This document shows positions 13,199-20,628 of a stretch of DNA of 43,204 bases, in pieces. The notes beneath the pieces were generated by a model. That model saw only the letters and a program-made list of their open reading frames with translations. It searched no databases and had not been told where the DNA came from. The stretch comes from a virus, in IMG/VR virus record IMGVR_UViG_3300025276_000063, positions 1 through 43,204 of that record; one strand, given 5' to 3'. The translations under genes were made by a program, and so were the position numbers. The number at the start of each line of letters is the position of its first letter. The stretch's first letter is position 1.

Positions 13199-15922
13199 TT
13201 ACATATCGTAAAAAGGTTTTTCAGAGTTATCTATTCCTTCATTCACATTTCCTTTAAAATAGTTACAATATTCTACATGATTAACTTTCAAGAAACCTTC
13301 AACTAACTTTTCTATTGCGTAGTCATTCAATCCTTCCATAATTAAGAAAGGTTTTAAATGTCTTTTAATAAAATTACTTTCAAGTACATTGTCTTTGAAT
13401 TTATCAAAATCTAATATAGATTCAGTTAATTTAGAATCGTATTGAAAGTCTTTGAATTTTTGTAGTTTACTTTCAGAAATTTTAGATAAGAAAGGAATAA
13501 AATCTTTTTCGTCATTTTCTAATTCTAAAGTTCCCTTTCTAAACATCAAAATCTTTTCGAAAATTTTAACATTAGATTTTGTCAAAGACTGATTGTGTAG
13601 TTCTTCATCTAAAGATTCTCTCATTAATTGGTCGTGGTACATAACTAATTCATATGTATTTCCATCAACCCCTCTATTGTAAATAGAAATGTGTAAGTTT
13701 CCTATTGGTTCTTTTCCTTGTTTGTCTCGAAAAATAGTAATAGTTTTACTTTGCGTTTTACCTTTTTTTGGCTTAAAAAATGCATCACCAAATGCACCAA
13801 AAAATTCTTGTTGATTATAAAAATAACCATTGTCTTCTATGTAGTTAGCAACATTGTCTAATGTTGTACCATATCCAGCCGCATATGTAGGATATTCTTT
13901 TTTAAATTTTAATTTAGGTTTTCTTCCTTCGTTCACATTTTCTTGTAATTTTTCATGTTTCATCCACCTTTCGTAAAAGGCTTTTCCTGCATTCTTCATA
14001 TCCTCTTCAGATCTATATGCATCAAATGATAATCCTATTTTTAATAAGATTTCTTCTTTCTCTTTGATATTCTTTCTAGCTTTATATGCTTGCTCTGCCA
14101 TGCTCATTGACCACGTAGACTGATTCCTCCATTGTTCATTGAAATCTTTTTCGGTATACTTACCCCAATTTTTAGTATTTGTAGGAGGGTAAATACGGTC
14201 AAGAAAACCGGCATTTACTAATTTTTCAAGGTCAGATTTTTCATTCAATTCAGATTCTTTCATATTTATGGCATTTTGCATATTTTCTTGTAAATTTTTA
14301 GGTAAAGGAATTGATTGTTTGATTCGTTGTTTTCGATTGGTATTGTGATATACATCATCAGGTATTTCATATTCTATATATATAACATCTTGAATATAAT
14401 CCACCGCAATTCCTTTTATAGATTTTACTATTTCATCTATCTCTTTTTTATAATTCCAATATCTTTTTCTAAGGTATTCTTCAACATAATCATAAATTTG
14501 AGGTGTTGCTTGTTGAATATCTTCTTTATCTAAGTACTTTTTAATGGACTTAACTGCTTTTTTAAAGTTAAACTTTTCATTCAATTCAGATTCGTTCATA
14601 TTTATGGCATTTTGCATATTAATTGATAATCTGATAATATCGGCATAATCTTTATAAGTTAATCCGTAATTTTCGTCATTTTCTTTAGTACCAATATCGA
14701 ACATTTCTTTTGCTTGTTTTTCTATATTACCACTTTTGATTCTATATGTCCCCTTTCTTTTACCAGAATCCATAAATCTCATTTCGTCAGTATAATGTGG
14801 GTCTGTTGACCAACCAGAACTCTGGTCTACTTCAATAGAAAAATGAACTTCATCGTCATTTTTGTAAACAGTCCAACCATTTCCGGATTGATAAGTTTTA
14901 CCTTTTTTATATTTGATTGCTTCTTCTAAAGATAGCATATCTATATTGTATATTTCGGCTTGTTCCTTGATAAAGGTTAATTGATTTTTATCTTTACCGT
15001 ATTCTTTTTGTAATGATGAAATGTAATTCCTAAATATAGAACCTAAAGAATGCATTGCCGATTGTCTATTTTCTAATTTATCATCTGAACCGTTTTGTCC
15101 TTTAATTGCATTTATACCATCTACAAATCTATCATCCAAATCTTTAAGATATTCACTAAAGGTTTGTCTCTTTGACTTTTTTTCGTTTAATTCATAATCT
15201 AAAATAGATTCAACTATTAAAGCATCAGAAAATAAATCTTCACCATAAGATTCCAATATGTCAGAAATTGTATCTACATCTAAATTACAATCCATAACAA
15301 CAGATTCAATATCAACAGATTCGGCAAGTACTGCTGTATCTTCTAATTCATCTTTAAGTTGTTTGTAGTAAGGATGAATTTGTTTAGGTGTAAATTTTTT
15401 GAATTTCTTTTCATCACCATCTATAATTGCTTGTCTAACTTCGGTTCCTGATGTTAGTCTTCCTTTTAATTCTTGAATTGCAAAATCAGGATGCGTAGTA
15501 ATGTTTTTCATTCTCTTTGCCATCCCAGTATAAGTTTTTGCTCTATCTTCTCCGGCACCAATTAGAACTGGATTGTATCCTCTGCGTTGAGTTTCCATTA
15601 TAACAACCGGAATAAATGAACCGGTCATACTCCAGGCATCTCTAACTAAATCTTGACCTTTTGCAATATCATCCATATAGTTGATAGTCAAATTATCACT
15701 AAATTTAGAATTTTTTCCACTTTTACTTCTTATGTAAATATAGACCGATGGCAATCCATTAATTTTTTCTAATTCTTTGGCCATACCTAAATGTCCTATT
15801 GTGAATGGTTGATATCTTCCGATAACAACATTAACTGGTTCTAAATGGGATTGGTCATTTTCTGATTCCATATCTTTTAGTTCAGTAATTATATCTTTTT
15901 TTATAATATCTTCTTTTGCCAT
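13199..15922 (-). CDS. Apparent polyprotein: NMNAT/cytidylyltransferase-like domain followed by modules separated by [LV]NE sites
   Basis: Residues 30-195 form a HIGH-superfamily nucleotidyltransferase: GRYQPFTIGHLGM (the GRxxPxxxGH motif), GAGEDRAKT, and TSGTEVRQAI in place of the ISxTxxR motif. Family members make NAD or CDP/ADP-linked products. The remaining 700 residues have no enzyme I recognise but contain regularly placed prohead-protease-like sites: ELNE/K after 247, ELNE/K after 449, ELNE/K after 561, VNE/G after 665 and VNE/G after 895. Two of the sites lie in a 16-residue repeat (NMQNAINMNESELNEK, one change). The predicted pieces are about 247, 202, 112, 104, 230 and 12 residues. 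The N-terminus itself has no leader. An ATTAAATA element lies 18 nt upstream. Confidence 0.85.
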   Translation of the reverse strand: MAKEDIIKKDIITELKDMESENDQSHLEPVNVVIGRYQPFTIGHLGMAKELEKINGLPSVYIYIRSKSGKNSKFSDNLTINYMDDIAKGQDLVRDAWSMTGSFIPVVIMETQRRGYNPVLIGAGEDRAKTYTGMAKRMKNITTHPDFAIQELKGRLTSGTEVRQAIIDGDEKKFKKFTPKQIHPYYKQLKDELEDTAVLAESVDIESVVMDCNLDVDTISDILESYGEDLFSDALIVESILDYELNEKKSKRQTFSEYLKDLDDRFVDGINAIKGQNGSDDKLENRQSAMHSLGSIFRNYISSLQKEYGKDKNQLTFIKEQAEIYNIDMLSLEEAIKYKKGKTYQSGNGWTVYKNDDEVHFSIEVDQSSGWSTDPHYTDEMRFMDSGKRKGTYRIKSGNIEKQAKEMFDIGTKENDENYGLTYKDYADIIRLSINMQNAINMNESELNEKFNFKKAVKSIKKYLDKEDIQQATPQIYDYVEEYLRKRYWNYKKEIDEIVKSIKGIAVDYIQDVIYIEYEIPDDVYHNTNRKQRIKQSIPLPKNLQENMQNAINMKESELNEKSDLEKLVNAGFLDRIYPPTNTKNWGKYTEKDFNEQWRNQSTWSMSMAEQAYKARKNIKEKEEILLKIGLSFDAYRSEEDMKNAGKAFYERWMKHEKLQENVNEGRKPKLKFKKEYPTYAAGYGTTLDNVANYIEDNGYFYNQQEFFGAFGDAFFKPKKGKTQSKTITIFRDKQGKEPIGNLHISIYNRGVDGNTYELVMYHDQLMRESLDEELHNQSLTKSNVKIFEKILMFRKGTLELENDEKDFIPFLSKISESKLQKFKDFQYDSKLTESILDFDKFKDNVLESNFIKRHLKPFLIMEGLNDYAIEKLVEGFLKVNHVEYCNYFKGNVNEGIDNSEKPFYDM
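14238..14284 (-). repeat. 47-bp direct repeat inside the 907-aa gene, copy 1
   Basis: Matches 14574-14620 at 46 of 47 positions. It encodes the NMQNAINMKESELNEK segment around the third predicted cleavage site. Confidence 0.9.
14574..14620 (-). repeat. 47-bp direct repeat inside the 907-aa gene, copy 2
   Basis: The partner of 14238-14284, 336 bp (112 codons) away and in frame. It encodes NMQNAINMNESELNEK around the second predicted cleavage site. Confidence 0.9.
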
Positions 15923-15923
15923 A

Positions 15924-16421
15924 CTAAGTATTTGTTTTCTTATTTAATGTGTTTCGTTTTTCTAGTTTTTCTTTATACAATAATATTTTCAAATGAAAAG
16001 AACTAAGGATTAGTATAGTAATTATTTCTCCTAAAAGAATACTGTAAGGATATGCTAATATAGATATCATATATAAAATTCTAAAAAATTTATATCTGTT
16101 GATTTTAAATAAACAATATAAACAAGAAAAATAAAAACATACTGCAAATATATTGTGGAATAATTGATAATCTGCCCAACTAAAACTTGTTAATAGCATT
16201 AAGAAAAAACTTGGTATTTTCCAATTCTTTAACGAAAAAAAGAAATAAGAACATATAATATTTGATATTATAAAAAGTGGTTGAAACTCCGTAGTCCAAT
16301 ACTGGGATAAAGAATCTAGTATCCCTATATTATAAATCATAATAAAAGGATATATTAAAGATAAAAAAATTGCAAATACTTTTACGTGAAACTCTCTAAC
16401 TACCCCATTTACTTGTATCAT
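15924..16421 (-). CDS. Multi-pass membrane protein, unknown
   Basis: A 165-residue hydrophobic protein with about five predicted membrane segments: around VFAIFLSLIYPFIMIYNIGIL, PLFIISNIICSYFFF, IPSFFLMLLTSFSW, IFAVCFYFSCLYCLF and ILYMISILAYPYSILLGEIITILIL. The C-terminal tail is basic (LYKEKLEKRNTLNKKTNT), so it should face the cytoplasm. There is no catalytic motif. Its stop lies 1 base before the start of the 907-aa gene, and it follows a terminator, so it probably begins a new unit. An ATTAAATA element lies 6 nt upstream of the ATG. A role in host membrane modification, exclusion or lysis cannot be distinguished. Confidence 0.75.
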   Translation of the reverse strand: MIQVNGVVREFHVKVFAIFLSLIYPFIMIYNIGILDSLSQYWTTEFQPLFIISNIICSYFFFSLKNWKIPSFFLMLLTSFSWADYQLFHNIFAVCFYFSCLYCLFKINRYKFFRILYMISILAYPYSILLGEIITILILSSFHLKILLYKEKLEKRNTLNKKTNT

Positions 16422-16437
16422 TTATATTATTTAATAC

Positions 16438-16466
16438 AAAAAAAAAGACTACAAAAATGTAGTCTT
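16438..16466 (-). terminator. Intrinsic terminator after the 69-aa gene
   Basis: The arms AAGACTACA (16445-16453) and TGTAGTCTT (16458-16466), with a 4-base loop, are followed on the minus strand by a nine-base U-run. Confidence 0.85.
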
Positions 16467-16497
16467 TAAATTTTAATACTTCGATGATACTGTTTTA

Positions 16498-16707
16498 TTA
16501 TCTTAATTTTTTCAATTCAGTATGTTGTTTTCTACTTACAATTTTAACAACAGTTCCGTCTTCGAAAGTTGCTGATTTGTGTGTTAGTTGAATAACTTTA
16601 CCTTTCCCTTCAGCCTTAACAACTTTTTCTTTAACTACTTCGTCAACTTTAACTTCGTCAACAACTTTAACTTCTTTTTCTACGATTTCTTTCTTATCTT
16701 TAGCCAT
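16498..16707 (-). CDS. Small Lys/Glu/Val-rich protein, unknown
   Basis: A 69-residue protein. The first half is a low-complexity run of VEKEVKVVDEVKVDEVVKEK type, rich in K, E and V. The second half (KGKVIQLTHKSATFEDGTVVKIVSRKQHTELKKLR) is basic and could form a small beta structure. A longer opposite-strand frame exists but is only the Asn/Phe-rich mirror of the same repeats, so the minus-strand gene is preferred. A GATTAAATA element lies 22 nt upstream and a terminator follows, which supports a genuine monocistronic gene. Function unknown. Confidence 0.65.
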   Translation of the reverse strand: MAKDKKEIVEKEVKVVDEVKVDEVVKEKVVKAEGKGKVIQLTHKSATFEDGTVVKIVSRKQHTELKKLR

Positions 16708-16729
16708 AATAATATATTTTTTTATAATG

Positions 16730-16738
16730 TATTTAATC
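16730..16738 (-). promoter_or_regulatory. GATTAAATA late-promoter-like element upstream of the 69-aa gene
   Basis: Exact GATTAAATA on the minus strand, 22 nt upstream of the start at 16707. Confidence 0.55.
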
Positions 16739-16745
16739 TAAAAGG

Positions 16746-17948
16746 TTACAAAGTCTTTTTCCATTCGCTGAATGTTAAGAATGCTTCGTTTACCTTTGAG
16801 GTTATATCTTTAACTTTACTAACAACTAAATTTATTTGATTTTTTAAATTATCATCAATTCTTTTTGTTTTTCTTTTTTTAAGTTTTCTAAAACTAGATA
16901 GTAAAATTTTAAATATTTCTTCCGAATCTTTATTTTTCTTTACAAAATCTACAACATCTTTACTTTTAATCATTTTTGTATTCAATGCAAATTCCGGTGC
17001 TTTTGCAAAATCTGGTTTTTTAATGTTAAGTCCTTTCAAGAAAGTTGAATTTTCATCAATGAATCTTTTTATTACTCTAGTCATTAAGTCTAAATATTTT
17101 TCATCTTCGTTTGAACCATCAGCAATAAAATCTTTGAATACATCACTTTCTTCTACCCAACCAATAAATGAATATAGGACTAATCCAAATTCATCGTTAG
17201 TATCTTGTTGGTTAACTCTTGCGTGTGCTTTATCTCTTGCCATTTGAGTAAACATTGGATCAACTACCTTTGCTAAATATTCGCCATCGTTGAACTTAAA
17301 AACTAAACCTTCAATCGGTTTGTCTAATGTATTGTTCAATGCTGTTTTCTTTAATTTAGGGTCCAAGATAGAAACAATAAACTTAGTAAAAGATGAAGTA
17401 TTAAATTCTTTTACTAAATCTTCAAATGGCGTTTTTAAAAAGTCTTCTAATTGTTCTTTTTGTAATTTACTCAATGCTCCATCAAAAATTATAAAAGGTT
17501 CTTCTACATCAAAATACTTTGACCACTTTTTTAAAGTTCTTGGGTCGTCAATAAATTTAACAACTTTACCTTTGTCATTCATTTCTTTCATATGTGTTAA
17601 GACTAATCCATTTTTTGGTAGTCTATCATATGCAATAGAAACTGGTTTTGTATTTTGAAAATACTCAAATCCAAATCTTAAATTGTCAGGTAATTTTTTA
17701 GAACCAACGATTTTTTGTATATATTCAATAGGTGGTTCATACAAAGACATTATAGTTCTATCCAATTTAGTTATTGGTTGTCTATCATCTCTTTTAAAGA
17801 AATCCATAGTACCTTCTGCATTTTGTTGTGCAGAAAAAACAGAACCATCTGGTTTTTCAGAAACTACTAATTTCTTATTAAAAAGGTTATTTATAAATTC
17901 TGAACCTTGTTTACTGTATATGTCGAATAGGTGTTGTAATCCTGCCAT
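16746..17948 (-). CDS. RNA-ligase-like covalent nucleotidyltransferase
   Basis: Predicted ATP-dependent polynucleotide (RNA) ligase. The motifs of the superfamily are in order: motif I as EKPDGS with the adenylated Lys at residue 32, motif III-like RFGFEYF near 91-97, motif IV as EGLVFKF at 213-219, and motif V as YLAKVVDP at 224-231. The C-terminal 160 residues are helical and basic (KKRKTKRIDDNLKNQ), a likely RNA-binding or specificity domain. It is next to a polymerase-beta-like nucleotidyltransferase gene, with only 19 bases between them, suggesting a shared job in RNA end repair. Substrate is not determined by sequence. T4 Rnl1/Rnl2 are the functional precedents, but it is not a close match to either. 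Confidence 0.75.
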   Translation of the reverse strand: MAGLQHLFDIYSKQGSEFINNLFNKKLVVSEKPDGSVFSAQQNAEGTMDFFKRDDRQPITKLDRTIMSLYEPPIEYIQKIVGSKKLPDNLRFGFEYFQNTKPVSIAYDRLPKNGLVLTHMKEMNDKGKVVKFIDDPRTLKKWSKYFDVEEPFIIFDGALSKLQKEQLEDFLKTPFEDLVKEFNTSSFTKFIVSILDPKLKKTALNNTLDKPIEGLVFKFNDGEYLAKVVDPMFTQMARDKAHARVNQQDTNDEFGLVLYSFIGWVEESDVFKDFIADGSNEDEKYLDLMTRVIKRFIDENSTFLKGLNIKKPDFAKAPEFALNTKMIKSKDVVDFVKKNKDSEEIFKILLSSFRKLKKRKTKRIDDNLKNQINLVVSKVKDITSKVNEAFLTFSEWKKTL

Positions 17949-17967
17949 GATATATCTTTTTTTAAAT

Positions 17968-18906
17968 TTACGAATTTTTTAGGTAAAATGCAAATTTTTT
18001 CATCTTAAAATCGAAATTTTCTTTTACACCTAATTCTTTAGGTAATGGTAAACCTTTTCTGTTGATAACATCTACAAAATAGTTAACAATTTTAGAAAGG
18101 TCTTTCTTCCAGGGGAAATCTTTCTTTTGCATTGCTTTCCAAACAGATTCAAACGAATTCGTATCTTTAATTGTTGCATCAATACCTAATAGCGATTTTG
18201 TAATTAGTTCAGGGTCTTTACTTATGAACTCTTCCCATTCACTCTTACCATTTTTTACAAGTTTACCTGTTTTTCCTACGTAAGATTTTATTTGTTTTTT
18301 ATATCCTTTGTTTGGGTCTAACATAATTCTACCCCGTTTCTTAATTTGTCCTTTATATTTTCCTTCGAATTCATCTTCCCAATATGTTGTAAGTCCTTCA
18401 TCAGTAACAGCATATCCAATAGCTTTCAATAATTCCGTTCTATATAAACCTTTCCAAGCTGATTCTTGTTTTGTAAAATCTGGGGAATGAAACATCCATC
18501 TAGCAAAATCAATGTTATCTTGTAGCATTAAATCAACTTGAACATTTCCACTACCACCTTTGATTGGATATGCTAATGAAAGTATTCCTAATCCATGCAT
18601 ATAGTTTTTATCCATTTTAGGATATGCAACATCTAGTAAATCTAAAATCTTTTGACCAACTTCTTCTTTTGAAATGTTTAAATTCTTTGCTATTGCACTA
18701 GTATCAATTGCAATATCAATATCTCCACTTGTTTGTCCGGGTAGTTTTTTCCCTGTTGAACCTAATGCGGCCCATTCTTTACCTTTAAGTTTTAGAAATC
18801 TAATTAAGATTTTCTTATCTATGTCTTTTAAAGTTGGCATAGTTTCCTCTGCTTTAATTGGCATTACGTTAGGAACTGCCTTTCCACCTTCGAATAATTT
18901 AATCAT
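17968..18906 (-). CDS. Polymerase-beta-superfamily nucleotidyltransferase
   Basis: The nucleotidyltransferase signature is clear: LGS at residues 48-50, then SGDIDIAID at 60-68 with the first two metal-binding Asp, and NVQVDLML with the third Asp at 125. Members add nucleotides to RNA 3' ends or to small molecules and proteins. The N-terminus MIKLFEGGKAVPN contains L-F-E followed by Gly, which also fits the prohead-protease rule, but this is weak because the motif is short. It lies just upstream of the RNA-ligase-like gene, and the two probably form one unit. A GATTAAATA element lies 19 nt upstream. The precise substrate is unknown. Confidence 0.78.
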   Translation of the reverse strand: MIKLFEGGKAVPNVMPIKAEETMPTLKDIDKKILIRFLKLKGKEWAALGSTGKKLPGQTSGDIDIAIDTSAIAKNLNISKEEVGQKILDLLDVAYPKMDKNYMHGLGILSLAYPIKGGSGNVQVDLMLQDNIDFARWMFHSPDFTKQESAWKGLYRTELLKAIGYAVTDEGLTTYWEDEFEGKYKGQIKKRGRIMLDPNKGYKKQIKSYVGKTGKLVKNGKSEWEEFISKDPELITKSLLGIDATIKDTNSFESVWKAMQKKDFPWKKDLSKIVNYFVDVINRKGLPLPKELGVKENFDFKMKKFAFYLKNS

Positions 18907-18925
18907 AGTATAGATATGTTTTTAT

Positions 18926-18934
18926 TATTTAATC
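18926..18934 (-). promoter_or_regulatory. GATTAAATA late-promoter-like element upstream of the nucleotidyltransferase gene
   Basis: Exact GATTAAATA on the minus strand, 19 nt upstream of the start at 18906 and just past the preceding terminator. Confidence 0.6.
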
Positions 18935-18937
18935 AAC

Positions 18938-18965
18938 AAAAAAAAGGAACTTAAAAAGTTCCTTT
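18938..18965 (-). terminator. Intrinsic terminator after the 285-aa leader protein gene
   Basis: Perfect 10-bp arms AAAGGAACTT (18943-18952) and AAGTTCCTTT (18956-18965) have a 3-base loop and are followed by U-rich sequence on the minus strand. Confidence 0.88.
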
Positions 18966-18990
18966 ATAATAGTATTTCTATTTTTTATTT

Positions 18991-19848
18991 TTAGTACAAA
19001 TCTTTTAATGCACTTCTTAGTAATTTCATTATTTGCTTGTCTCTTTTATTAGTACTACCTGCTAATAATGCCAATGCTTCTTTAATAGAACCTTCTGCAT
19101 ATCCATCTTCATTCAATTTAGCTTCGTGCATTGATTCATCGTGTTTAAAAACAAGACTAAAAATTACACCGTCTTTGTCGATATCAATTTTACCGTCTTT
19201 ATGTAACTTTTCCATTTCTGATTTAGTAACAGATATTTCTGCAGTATCACCTTTTTCGTGTTCAAGAATGTTTCCATCCATGTCATACTCAGCTTCCGGT
19301 AATCCAGCAGCTTGTCTTAATTCGATATCATCAGCTTCGATAAAATCAGAAAGTGCTTCAAGTTCTGCAATTTCACCATAACTTAGGTCTTCTCTTCTTA
19401 AAGATTGTCTAATTTGTTCTAGTCTTTTTTTAGCGTCTTTTTCTTTGATTTTCTTTGCTTCATTTACCTTTTTTTTACTAGATTCGTTATAACTATCTTC
19501 TTCCATTTCATCGTCTTCAGATTCTTCTACCTCTTCGTCTTCAGATGAATATAATTCCTCTTTGTCTTTTCCTTTGTCTTTAGATTCGTAAGATTCTTTC
19601 TTAGCTTTCATTTTCTTAGAATCATCATCTTCTTCAGAATCATAATCTTCTTCAACTTGCTTTTCGTTTGTTGGTTCTTGTGTCCACTCTTTATCTATTT
19701 CATTAAAGAATTTCTTTTTGTCAGCATCAGATAATTCAGCTGGAGATTTAACATCAAATTTCTTTAATTTTTTATCAAAAAATTCTTGATATTCTTTTTG
19801 TTTTTTTGACTTTTCAGCTTCGTTTATAAAATTAGTTAACTTTTTCAT
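18991..19848 (-). CDS. Acidic leader-bearing protein MKKLTNFINE, probable internal or core head protein
   Basis: Leader MKKLTNFINE followed by Ala, an I-x-E/A site as in T4 internal proteins. Residues 11-55 contain EFFDKKLKKFDVKSPAELSDADKKKFFNE, a segment that I recall as recurrent in proteins of T4-like marine phages. Residues 66-128 are a very acidic low-complexity linker. Two further sites follow, KKVNE/A after 130 and KLNE/D after 247. Between them lies a conserved-looking region (LSYGEIAELEALSDFIEADDIELRQAAGLPE). The acidic, multiply cleavable design resembles scaffold-core or internal proteins. A GATTAAATA element lies 25 nt upstream, and a terminator follows. No catalytic motif is seen. 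Confidence 0.78.
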   Translation of the reverse strand: MKKLTNFINEAEKSKKQKEYQEFFDKKLKKFDVKSPAELSDADKKKFFNEIDKEWTQEPTNEKQVEEDYDSEEDDDSKKMKAKKESYESKDKGKDKEELYSSEDEEVEESEDDEMEEDSYNESSKKKVNEAKKIKEKDAKKRLEQIRQSLRREDLSYGEIAELEALSDFIEADDIELRQAAGLPEAEYDMDGNILEHEKGDTAEISVTKSEMEKLHKDGKIDIDKDGVIFSLVFKHDESMHEAKLNEDGYAEGSIKEALALLAGSTNKRDKQIMKLLRSALKDLY

Positions 19849-19873
19849 GTAAAATGTTTTATTTTTCTTTGTT

Positions 19874-19882
19874 TATTTAATC
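19874..19882 (-). promoter_or_regulatory. GATTAAATA late-promoter-like element upstream of the 285-aa leader gene
   Basis: Exact GATTAAATA on the minus strand, 25 nt upstream of the start at 19848; its first base is part of the stop codon of the gene upstream. Confidence 0.55.
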
Positions 19883-20382
19883 TATTCGTTTATTGTAGTT
19901 TTGTTTATAACTCTTTGACCTAAATTAGAAAGTTTACAACATATTACACCATCTTTTTTAAATTCTTTAATGTATGATGAATTTTTATTAAACCAACTCA
20001 TACTAGTTCTAGAACCAGAATCTTCATTTTTTGATTGTATAAATTCTTTTAATTCTTGTTTAGTACAATGTCCTTTTTCTGCAATGAAACCTAATATGTT
20101 ATTTCTAACAGGGGCATTTGCACCAACTTTTATAGAATCATATTGACCGTATTTTCTTTTTACTTGTAAAGTTTTTCTTTCGTCAATCTTTTCTGGTAAA
20201 TTAGTTTCTTTAGTTTCAGCGTAATCTTTTAGTTTATCTTCTGGTAACTTTGAAAGTTCTATTATTTCATCGGACACATCATCTTCTAATTCTCCTCTTT
20301 TATATGCCAATGCCATACCGAATAATCTTCTTTGAGATTTTGACTTAGATGCTTCATTTAAAAATTCATTAAGTGATTTCAT
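19882..20382 (-). CDS. Leader-bearing DUF3008-like protein with winged-helix-like C-terminus
   Basis: Leader MKSLNEFLNE followed by Ala. Residues 17-66 (RRLFGMALAYKRGELEDDVSDEIIELSKL...LPEKI) match the pattern I know from DUF3008 proteins of T4-like phages (RxFGMxxAxxxGE...VKDFAxTKHxxLPEK). Residues 93-160 (NNILGFIAEKGHCTKQELKEFIQ ... GVICCKLSNLGQRVI) look like a winged-helix DNA-binding domain. The last residues are TTINE, so the protein also ends in an I-x-E site. It is a candidate for a packaged DNA-binding protein delivered with the genome. The gene is followed by the 285-aa leader gene. Confidence 0.78.
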   Translation of the reverse strand: MKSLNEFLNEASKSKSQRRLFGMALAYKRGELEDDVSDEIIELSKLPEDKLKDYAETKETNLPEKIDERKTLQVKRKYGQYDSIKVGANAPVRNNILGFIAEKGHCTKQELKEFIQSKNEDSGSRTSMSWFNKNSSYIKEFKKDGVICCKLSNLGQRVINKTTINE

Positions 20383-20384
20383 AA

Positions 20385-20621
20385 CTACTTTATTTTTTTA
20401 TAAATAGAAACCCAACTCGAACCTATTTCTTGTAAGGAATCTGGATTTGTATTTTTAGGTTTATTTCTAGTAGTTACACTTAATTGTATCATACCGTCTA
20501 ATAACGCAATAACGTTTGCTTTTTCTAAAGATTCATATTCTGAATCCCCATATTTAGAATCTAAATATTCTTTTATTTGCAATGAAAAATTTTCATTCAG
20601 AAAATAACAAAGGTCCTTCAT
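20385..20621 (-). CDS. 78-aa protein with leader MKDLCYFLNE
   Basis: The first ten residues end FLNE and are followed by Asn, fitting the leader family. The remaining 68 residues are a small helical domain (SLQIKEYLDSKYGDSEYESLEKANVIALLDGMIQL) with a short polar C-terminal part. No motif is recognised. It sits between uvsW (start at 22167, stop at 20629) and the DUF3008-like gene, with a TTAAATA variant of the late element 5 nt upstream. Probably a minor packaged protein. Real-gene confidence comes from the leader and tight spacing. Confidence 0.7.
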   Translation of the reverse strand: MKDLCYFLNENFSLQIKEYLDSKYGDSEYESLEKANVIALLDGMIQLSVTTRNKPKNTNPDSLQEIGSSWVSIYKKIK

Positions 20622-20628
20622 TATATAT

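Noticed and set aside
16588-16839. Plus-strand 83-aa Asn/Phe-rich frame
   Set aside because: It is the antisense image of the K/E/V repeats in the 69-aa gene and runs into the RNA-ligase-like gene.
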